A DNA stretch of 64,000 nucleotides, from contig CM053266.1 in assembly GCA_028583415.1 (NCBI GenBank), forward strand, positions 32,002,271-32,066,270, read 5' to 3'. Positions 55,401 through 64,000 of this stretch are shown piece after piece. The position numbers and the translations under genes were made by a program. Under the pieces are notes generated by a model. It saw nothing but the letters and a program-made list of their open reading frames with translations. It was not told the origin of the DNA and did not search any database. The DNA is from Protea cynaroides. Its lineage: Eukaryota > Streptophyta > Magnoliopsida > Proteales > Proteaceae. Numbering within the stretch: the stretch's first letter is position 1; every line of letters starts with the position of its first letter.

Positions 55401-58400
55401 GATTATGGTAACAAGGAATCTGTGATCCTGGCTGGTGTAGTGAAGCCCACCTTTGATGGAATTGACCATATTCCTTGTGACGATAATCTGAGATTGCATA
55501 TGAATGATAACACATTGCTTATACATAGCGGTTCTTCTGAAAAATCCAATAAGTCTATTGATTTTGAGAACATACACGATGCTTGTCCTCAAAATAGCTA
55601 TTCCAGTTCAAGGGCATCAGAAATATCACATGCTGCATCTTTATCCATTTCCCCAATGGCAGTGAAAGGAGTTTTTAGTGGGAAAGATGACCAGATCAAG
55701 CAATCAAATTTCAAAGATGCAGAATCGGAACCTATAAGTGGCAGAACATTAATTGAAAATCATGATGTTTTCTCTGATACAGTGTTTTCTGATGCCATTG
55801 AGTGTTGCAATCCAGGGACATCAACGGCAAGTGCTGATAGCTTACCAGCTGGTCATGTTTTAAGAGCAAGGTCCAATGAACAAGTAGAAGTAAGAGAACC
55901 TGACGCTTGTGGATTTGGCCAAACCTTTCACAAGGATAACCTGAGAAAGGAGATGAAAGATAATAATTTGCTGGGACAAAGAACTAAAGATCTTCAGGAA
56001 GAAAATGATATTCCAACTGTGCCGGATATTGAGCAAAATTTCCTCAAGGATTGCACAAAATTGGAGATGAATCGTGACAAATTGGTTGGACAAGGAAGAT
56101 CATCTGAAGAATTACAAGAGGTGAATGATCATTGCCATGTTAGTGATGTTAATCCACAAGGCAGGGTCTCAGGTAGAACTGAATTTCAAAGTTCTCTTTT
56201 TTCATCTGACCTAAGCTCTGTCAGCCAAGTGGAAGTAGTTACCACTGGAACAGGTAGCGTAACTAAGCACCCAAATCTAGAAAATCCAAAATTGGAGACT
56301 TTAAATGGTGATTTAACACTTGGTAGCTGTGACCACATATGTGATCCACAATTAAAAGATGCTGATAGCAAATGTGACTTAGGTTCTTCAGTGCTGCACG
56401 ATGGTTGCTTGAGAATTGGTGAGAATGAATATTCCGGGAATCAACCAGTGCTAAGAAACTCATTCTCTAATAAAATAGATCAGATGTTGCAGATGGACGA
56501 CCATACACCACTGATGGATAATGAGGCATTGCTAGCAGAAATGAGGTCCTCCAAAGAACTCCAGCAAGATAATGATCCTGATAACTTTATTAGCATCTCT
56601 TTGAAAAGAAAGGATTGTAATGCAAGTGAATCACAAAGCCCCCATGTTCTTTATCAGCTTAAACTTGCAAAACAGGATATCGAAGGTTCAGCTGAAACAT
56701 CTAAGGTGACTAAGCAATCACATGTGCAAGATACAGAACTGGGTTCTCTTAAAGTGAACATGTTGGCAAATGGAAATGTTCTTCTATATGATATTGAGGC
56801 TGATATGCCTCATAATGATAAAATTCAAGACAGTGAACTTCAGTCGGTGACAGAGAATGGATTTCCTTTGAAGGTCAATGACACAAGTGTCCCAGTGTGA
56901 GTGTTTTAAGTTTTATTACCATGGTGTTATTGGTCCTAGCTATTGTTAAATTTTCTTTGATAACCTCTTAAATGCATCTAGAGTTGGAAAGAAGCTTGTG
57001 TTAACTTTTTTTTTTTGTTTGTGCAGTGAAGAAAAAACTGTGGATGGTTCAAAACCTGATTCTCTTCCTCAGCTGAACGCTGTTCCATTTTCTGATGAAT
57101 GGGTAGCTGCTCTTGAGGCTGCTGGAGAGGTGCTTTTGTACTCTTGATAAAAATAGTCCCACATCTATATTCAATTATTAGTTCAGTACATATTTTTTTA
57201 TGGTCCTATTGTTGATAGTGGCTACTGAATGTTAAATGTTCATAACCTGCAATGTGGTGCTATGTGAGTGGGTCCATGTGATGTAGGCGCACACGTTCAT
57301 CTCCCTGGCACTATTTCAGCTTGGCAAGTGGCTTAAAATTTAACCAAAACTTTCAAAGAGTAAAAATACCACTATTGGAAAATGAATATAAAATACTGGC
57401 CATCAATTTGGTATATTTTGAAACGTTGGGGTCTACACAGCCACTTGAACTCATTTGGTGCCGAAATTCTCTAGGTTTGGATCCTCTATCACATGGACCC
57501 ACAATCATCATGTGTTGTCACATGGCAACTTGTGCACAGTTAACATTCACTATGCCATGGTGAATGTTACGTTTATGTTTTCATTAAGAGGTTACTAATG
57601 CAGCTCAAAATCAAAATGTAAAATAAGATAGAAAATATAGAATAATTCTATTGCAAAATAAGGGAACAAGTATAGGATAGCAAGGGTCATGGGGGACCCT
57701 TTTTTTTTTTGGTGGATAATTATATTAACAAAAATCAAAAGGAATTGGCAGAAGGCCTAGAGGAGGCCAACGGAGAAGGGAACAAAAGGAGTATCTACAA
57801 AGAGATCTCATAGGAGATCCGATCTACACTGAACTTGAAGAGATAAATCCTGGGCATTAGCAATAAACCTATTTCTGGAATTACTATGAGAAGCACTAAT
57901 TATGGGAATAAGAACACCCCAAATTTCAAAAGCAATTGAGTCCCAAATCTGCTGAATCCCAAATCTGCTGAAGATTCATCGATTTGGCAATCCAAGCTCT
58001 CAAGTTCCTCTCCATCCAAATATGATAGCATAAAAGTAAGGGTGTCAATTGGGACAGTTTCGAGTTGGTTGCGGTCCCAAGGAGCCCATTCCCAGAACTG
58101 TCCCATTTACTAAAAGGTCCCAAAACTAGAAACTTGTCCCAATTAATAATGGGACAGTCCAGTTCCGGTTCCTTAACGGTTCTGGACATTCAAAAGCCTA
58201 CCTCTTAAGGATTTATGTTGGATTGAAAAATTCCAAGTCTTTAACCATAACGAAGTTATATAACAAATAAAGTACACTTGAGGATTTGTATAGAATTGGA
58301 AAATTCTGCAGGATTAAGTCTACCATTAATCAAAACATTCTCAACGAGACAACCCGAAATTTATTGAATCTAATTCACCAAAACTTCCAATAAAACCAAT

Positions 58401-61400
58401 ACCAAAATAAGTTCTTATTCTACATTTTCTTTACAAGTATGACTTTGAGTCCTTATTACAATGACTTGAATTTAAACATTAACACATTTAGTGATTTAGA
58501 TGACCAACACCAATGACCCCAAAAGCGCCTACACCAAATTAAATTTAAAATTCAAATCATTCAATTCAATATCTTTCATAGCCATCATCCATGTTAACAA
58601 TCCGAATTTAAACGGGTTTTGATAATTGCGGTTCCAACCATAGTTGTCAAGGCGCTAAGGTGAACCAACGCGTTGGAGGCCTGATGAGGCGCTTAGGTGA
58701 CTAAGGCGCCCCTAGGCGATCAAGGCGTCCGATTTTCCAAGGGGTTACAAGGGCGCCTGGGCACCTAGGCGACTCCTTGAAAACTATGGTTCCAACCGTT
58801 TCTTAAATGATTTATTGGTTCTTGAACCGTTAAGAGACTTGTCCCTGAGCCGTCCCGTCCTATTTTGTATTTGCTCCCAAAAATGACTCTAGAATTGTCC
58901 CATTTAATCATAGGATGGTTTTGGGACAAGTTTTAGTGGTTCGGTCTTGGTTAGGTTTCCGATTCCGGATCCATATTGACACCCCTACACAAAAGGCTAG
59001 TCTCCCAAGAGAATCATTAGGTGACTTCCCTTCAAATACCTTGTGAATCCACTTCGATTCCCTATAGAAACAGAGAATCCTACATCTAGAGGGCTAGCAA
59101 GGGTTAAGAAAGGGCAGTCAAAAAAGAGATGACTGATATCTTCAATGGTTAACAGCATAAGCAGTAGTTGGAAAGAATAATGATTTGCCTTTGAGATGAA
59201 AACAATCCAAGGGTCAGGGAGGATCTCCTGACTTTGGGGTACTTAGGGGACTCGCTTAACCTAAGTGTGAGACTCACCACTGAAGGACCTTAAACTCACC
59301 CCGAGGGTTAACATTGGCACACACAAATCCAAAAATACAAATCATTCACTTATCATTGGAATATAAGGGAAGGTAAAAGAGTTGTAAGAATATAGTCATT
59401 GGAATATAGTTGTTTGAATGTAAAAGGGTGTACTCAGTGACCAAGGCTCTTGGCACTGCGAGGCCTGGGGAGGGGTAGATCTATGTAGCTTATCCCTGCT
59501 TCGCGGAGAGGACTGAAAGGTTGTTTCCCAATTTGAATTCGCAACCACCAAGTCATAATGGAGCAACCTTACCGTTGGGATATAGCCATTAGAAAATAGT
59601 TGTTGGAGAGTGCCTTGGAAGTTGGGAAACTTCTTGGGAAATATAATAGTTGATGGAGAGACATTGAGGGGAGGGAGAGACTGGAGTGGGCATTAAATGT
59701 TGAATCATTCTCCCTGCTTTGAAAGAACTCCTCATTGAGTTTAAAATGGTCAACATCATCCAAGTGTTATGATCAAGCTTCTTGAAATCGTGCTCACTCA
59801 TCCAAATATCAAAGTTGTTGATGGCAACATACCCATGGTTCTCCATCAAGAATCGAAATTTGCTTTGATACCAAATTGATGCAGTTGAAAACCAAAATGC
59901 ACAATAAGAAAGGAAATATAGAATAACTCTTTTGCAAAATAAGGGAACAAGTACATGATAACAAGGGTCATAAGAGACCACTTAACTTTTGGGGTCTCTT
60001 GGGGACTCACTTACCCCAGGTCCTCTTATTGGCACACCCACAAGTCCAAAAATACAAATAATGGAAAAGAGGGAGAGGAAATCGATTTGTATTCCTCTCC
60101 TCTTAGTAGTCACTATTTATATATAAAATAAAATGGGTAAAGTGATAGGTTTAGGACTTCACAAAATAAGGAGTCCTAGTAACATTAGAGGTAGGAATTC
60201 TACATGTCAACATGTCAAGAAATCCTAGATAAACAGTAAATCCTAGTTAGACAATAATACTAGTCTCCTAATTACATAATGAATTAAAGATAAGAAAGAC
60301 TAAGTCAAGAACTTAATTTAATCCCAAAGACTAAGAAGGCAACCAGGTTGGCAGCTGGTCAGCACTAGTCCCAAGATGGGATTAGCACCTCGATTGAACC
60401 ATCTGCAATATTTGTTCCATTTTGCATCTATCATCATGCATTACACTAACCAAGAATAACAGAAATTCTATTTTTTGAAATTGAGTAATGTTTTGTAAGA
60501 TAAAACTAGATTTATTTAAGTGTGATTCAAATCTTCAGACTAATTAGTGGCGCTCATTGTTTCATGTTAAGCTGCATATCTTGTCCTCTGCAGGAGATTC
60601 TGACGAGAAAATCTGGTGCTGTTCAAAATTCACCACCTGACAAGTCTATTCTGGAACCCGGCCCTTGGTCCCCGGTAAGATCCTCTTTTTTTTTCTTCTA
60701 TTCATTGAAGAAGGCTTAAGCTAAATATGAGTATAGTTCCAGTGGATATATTTATCATCTCCATGAAGATAAACTTCATAGGAATTCTAAAGGAAATTAA
60801 TGAAAAAGGATGATAAGAATGCTTAGATTCCTCCTATATTGTGGGCTGTCACCAAATCCTCTTATAACTTTATGGCCTGCAAGTCAAAAGCATTACAAAA
60901 TGCTATTCTGGTCATGTCCCCAAGACTTTCTATTCTTCAATTGGATCCGAGCCAATTCTGTACTCCACCTACTTGAAAACCTTAATGTATGGTGCTTTGC
61001 AGAGTGGAAGTCACATGAGGAGAATTTGCTTCACTCGTTCATATCATTGTGAAAACTAAAATCTGTCATGGTTTTGGCCATAGCAGCTTGCATTCATTAC
61101 CTTTTTTTGGCTTGATTAGTGTCTTGTTACTAGACCACTTTGGCTGCCTTCAATTCTTCCTAAAGATCAAAAGGTGAATTTAGATGTGTACTGAACTATC
61201 AACGTGATATTGTTATGGTTTTGGCCATTGCAGTTTGCATTCATTACCTTTTTGTTGGCTTGATTAATGTCTTGTTACTAGACCACTTTGGCTGCCTTCA
61301 ATATTTTACCTAAAGATCAAAAGCTGAATTTAGATATATACTGAGCTCTCATCATGAATTTAATCGTAAAGCAAATTTGGGTTGGATTAAATTGGGGTTG

Positions 61401-63546
61401 GCTTTTGTGTGGATTAAAATTAAATATGTGGTTTTGTAGTCTTAACGCTAATCATAGTTGTCAAGGCGACAAGGCGATCCAAGGCGTTTGGGGCCATCCT
61501 GGGCGCCTAGGCGACCAAGGCGTTCCCACTGCATTTTTTTTATTTCTAAAATATTAATGTTTATATATATACAACATTCTACATAAATAATCAACATTTA
61601 AGACATAACTTAATTAATATGTGGTGTGGACCCAAGTTTACTAATGTACACTAAGACCTGGGATTGTGTCTAGAGTTAAGTAAACAATTATTTATGACTA
61701 ACATTTGTGTACTTTTAACGAATTTGATCGGAGCGTAACTCCTTTAATATAGTTCGGATTCAAGCAATCTCGAATTCGTTGCAAAGCTAGCATAATCAGC
61801 TTTCCAACAAATCCGAGATTGCTTGAATCCAAATTATAATGAAGGAGTTACACTCCGGTCAAACCTTGTTCGGAATACGGGAATGTTGTTTAAAGTTGTC
61901 TGAATGTAAATTATTTTTTGGCATCAAAGCAAAAGATTATTTTGGTGCACTCTTGGTTTTTAGTGATGATTTATTATAATAAGATTTATAGAATTTTTAT
62001 ATTTAGAAAAAAGCCTAGCATTTAAAAGTTGAAAATCGCCCTCGCACTCAAAAATATGGTTTTTGTTCTTGAACAGGGGGGTTGACTTTTTTTCCTTCTG
62101 GAATTTGAATTTTAGACTATTTTTATTGGATTCAAATAGGGGGGTATTTGTTTACTTAAATGATATTAGTCATAAATAAGTACTGTCTGATAAATGTTGT
62201 TCCTGTCTGGCCTAGGTGACCGCCTTTCTCATGTACACAAGGCGCCCTGGCGCCCAGGCCTGTACAAATCGCCCGGACGCCTAGGCGACGCCTTGACAAC
62301 TATGAGTCGCTAATGATGAGGGTCTTTTGGTAACTTGTAGAGGTTTCCAGACTGAAGTGCATGTACGGATGCAGATGTGAATACAAAATTACAAATTATA
62401 TTTTCTTCCTTATGTCTAGAAGTTTATTAAATGCAGAAAAACTACTATACCCTCTCTGATTATTAGGATTTCACCAAAAGGAATATGACAGTACGATTGG
62501 TTCTCATTGGATTCCAATTCTGCTTTTAAGAAACAAGGGTCATTTGGGGTAGTCTATTTGGACCACTTGATCCTTTTTTTTTTTTTTTTTCCCACTATGG
62601 TAGCTTTTTTCTCTTTGCCAAAAGGAATCTGTGCCAATATAATTGGTTCTTGAAATAATTGGGCTGCTTGATTCTTCTAGTGATTAGATCAGGACTTGGA
62701 TCATCTCATGCTGAAATCCCTCCTTCTGTGATCCGCAGGGTGACCTGCAAGTCATGATTGATATGCCTTTTTTTTAGGAAATAATAAATTACATAACCTT
62801 AACCCCTTTACTCCCCCCCTAACCCATCCCCTGAACCTCCTAACCCACCCCCCAAGGTGCAGGCTGGGTTCTCTATCCCCAGGCATCTCCACCTCGCTAC
62901 AACCAGCAAGTGGCTCCACTGACTGCTGCAGGCACCTTCACTACGCCCTTATTTACCCAATCTACATTCTATTTCAGAAAAACATATAAAAAAGTTTGGG
63001 TCCAGTGGTGAATCTGAATCCAAACATTGCGGGGTTTAGGGGAACTAAAGAAGTGCATCTGGGTGAACTGATCATTTTTGGTTTTGGAATTAATATGAGA
63101 ACTCATAACTGGTGACATTAATTGCACCTTAAGCTCTCCCTCATATTTCCCTCTCCGTAGGGCCCGGCACACTTGTTACATAACAACTTTGTTTATATTG
63201 TTGGGTTTGGAGTTTTTTTTTTGGGTAGGTATGTTGGGTTTGGAGTTGAACTAACAGAATGCTTCAATCTGTGATGAATGTGAAGCGAGTAATGATCCTT
63301 GTGTTTTAGTAAAAACTAGTTTGGCCAGTTTTTTTTTTTTTTTTTTTTTGGTGGTTGAATCAGTTTAGCCAGCTTCACTATTGACTGGTGTACTTGTCTA
63401 GTTTCTAATGTTTGCAGTTTCAATTATTAACTGTAGCGAACTACTGATGTTAAGGTTGTGTTCTTTTTCAGGTGAAACGGAAGGGCATTCAAGAGATTGG
63501 TCCGTTTGACTGTACAAAGTACAATCTGCCGAGCAGCCCCAAGTGA
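52477..63546 (+). CDS. Large uncharacterised plant protein, 11 exons
   Basis: Exons: 52477-52666, 52872-53090, 53209-53573, 53681-53692, 53906-54065, 54214-54329, 54492-54767, 54906-56896, 57027-57129, 60594-60674, 63472-63546. Phases agree throughout; exon 4 (12 nt) is the least certain. The product is about 1195 aa. The N-terminus is acidic (MSDEEEDESLLGEDVNDKEG). A conserved-looking block, TRRSIAWNRAFFTEEGVLDP then EELSLLSGTF, spans exons 2-3. The middle is a long, low-complexity, probably disordered Ser/Asn/Asp-rich region, mostly in the 2-kb exon 8. The C-terminus looks conserved again: FSDEWVAALEAAGEEILTRK, then GPWSPVKRKG and IGPFDCTKYN. No enzyme domain, membrane segment or known fold is recognisable. 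Short conserved ends around a disordered centre suggest a scaffold or cell-cycle-type protein, which is inference only. Confidence 0.8.
58029..58997. mobile_element. hAT-type MITE nested in the LINE
   Basis: The body 58037-58989 starts TAAGGGTGTCAATTGGGACA and ends ATTGACACCCCTA. It is flanked by CATAAAAG (58029-58036) and CACAAAAG (58990-58997), an 8-bp duplication with one mismatch. The interior repeats GTCCCAA/GGGACAG-type motifs in both orientations. A second, smaller hAT-like MITE sits inside at 58639-58788. Confidence 0.8.
58631..58796. mobile_element. 150-bp hAT-like MITE, GGCGCC-rich
   Basis: The body 58639-58788 starts CATAGTTGTCAAGGCG and ends CTCCTTGAAAACTATG. It is flanked by a perfect 8-bp duplication GTTCCAAC (58631-58638 and 58789-58796). 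The interior repeats AAGGCG, GCGCC and CCTAGGCG motifs. This small copy and the one at 61453 belong to one family. Confidence 0.85.
59426..59577 (-). mobile_element. Au-like SINE, antisense
   Basis: It starts AAAGGGTGTACTCAGTG, passes CGAGGCCTGGGGAGGGG and GTAGCTTATCCCTGC, then a degenerate reverse box B (TTCGCAACCACC), and ends near AACCTTACCGTTGGG. The flanks share GATATAG-CATT-GAA-ATAGTTGTT, a possible long target duplication. Confidence 0.65.
61453..62304. mobile_element. Longer hAT-like MITE of the CATAGTTGTCAAGGCG family
   Basis: It starts CATAGTTGTCAAGGCG and ends CGCCTTGACAACTATG, a perfect 16-bp inverted end. Both ends carry GGCGCCTAGGCGACC-type sub-terminal repeats and the centre is AT-rich. 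ACGCTAAT precedes it and TCGCTAAT follows after two extra bases (62307-62314), fitting an 8-bp target with a small change. It lies in the last intron of the 52477 gene. Confidence 0.75.
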
Positions 63547-64000
63547 CATCTAGGCAGGATGGTAGCATTCGGGTCTTCTCTTTCTTACAAGATGTAACTG
63601 ATTGTTTATTCACGCAAATAAAAAGGAGCAGGAAAAAATTTCACAGAAAATATTAATGTTCAAACCCTGTATCTCAGCTGGGGTTTGAATTCAAATTTTT
63701 TGGCCACTTAAAAATGTTGGAAGTGTTATTTGTCCCTACTTTCATGCGAATGCAAGCATACATCGGTGATTTGGTTCCTTATGGGTGAGCAGATTCTTAA
63801 TTTTGGTGCTTCTACTTGTAGGGATCCTTGCAAACAAACTTTTATGGATTGAAAAGATGCACTCAATGAGGTTATTTCGTCTTCTATAGGAATTGACCAA
63901 TACGGCCTGGCTGTGGAATGAAGATGTTTACCATAGGAATTAGGAATTGACCAATATTTGAGAGGGTCCTCGAACTCATTCATGAATTGAAGACTTGAAA
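63547..64000. other. 3' flank of the uncharacterised gene
   Basis: An AATAAA-like signal (GCAAATAAAAAGG at about 63615-63627) lies about 70 bases after the stop and may direct polyadenylation. No further gene is supported to the window end. Confidence 0.45.

Larger units (their letters stand above)
57698..59207 (-). mobile_element. LINE (L1-type) 3' remnant
   Basis: It begins with a poly-T (the reverse poly-A) at about 57700 and is flanked by the near-duplicate CAAGGGTCATGGGGGA (left) and CAAGGGTCAGGGAGGA (right, about 59207-59222). Near its right end the minus strand encodes EDISHLFFDCPF, the zinc-binding motif found after the reverse transcriptase in plant LINEs. It is 5'-truncated, so it was dead on arrival, and a hAT MITE later inserted at 58037-58989. 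Confidence 0.7.
57600..60060. repeat. Older repeat split by a LINE insertion
   Basis: Sequence at 57600-57697 (ATAGAATAATTCTATTGCAA...AAGGGTCATGGGGGACC) is matched at 59880-59985. Sequence at 59218-59345 (CTTAGGGGACTCGCTTAACC...CCAAAAATACAAAT) is matched at 59988-60060. The left copy is therefore one repeat interrupted between 57697 and about 59208. Confidence 0.6.

Overview
The window is nuclear DNA of a flowering plant, most likely a dicot-type genome with AT-rich, transposon-filled introns and intergenic DNA. The evidence is GT-AG spliced genes, a chloroplast-type PPR protein, plant Copia, MULE, hAT and SINE elements, and a mitochondrial ccmFN fragment in an intron. I cannot name the species.

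Layout. 1-5995: a terminal exon of an unrecognised gene at the left edge (287-517), then repeat-rich DNA. 5996-6388: a broken RING-H2 gene (-). 9713-10951: a five-exon RRM RNA-binding protein (-). 10952-29605: almost all transposable elements. These are a long-TIR MULE-type MITE, a complete but dead Copia element (15028-22587, target duplication ACAAT) with a hAT MITE nested in it, further MITEs and SINEs, and a TIR element that appears to carry the 5' end of an extra-large G-protein (XLG) gene.

29606-48092: MCM8 (+), 17 exons reconstructed with consistent splice phases, about 785 aa. Its introns hold a Pack-MULE with a plastid GAPDH fragment, a TRIM-like element with a rearranged 3' end, mitochondrial DNA, a G-quadruplex-type tract and two recent tandem duplications, one of which copies a splice donor. 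48961-51141: an intronless PPR gene (-), very probably HCF152, convergent with MCM8. 52477-63546: an uncharacterised plant gene (+), 11 exons, about 1195 aa, divergent from the PPR gene. One of its introns holds a nest of LINE, hAT and small hAT.

The genes do not form a pathway: MCM8 acts in nuclear DNA repair, HCF152 in chloroplast RNA processing, the RRM protein in RNA binding. What links the region is its transposon biology: several non-autonomous families with intact target duplications, two of which seem to have captured host exons. I found no new multi-gene system. The best leads are the two gene-capturing elements, the duplicated MCM8 splice donor and the large uncharacterised gene.
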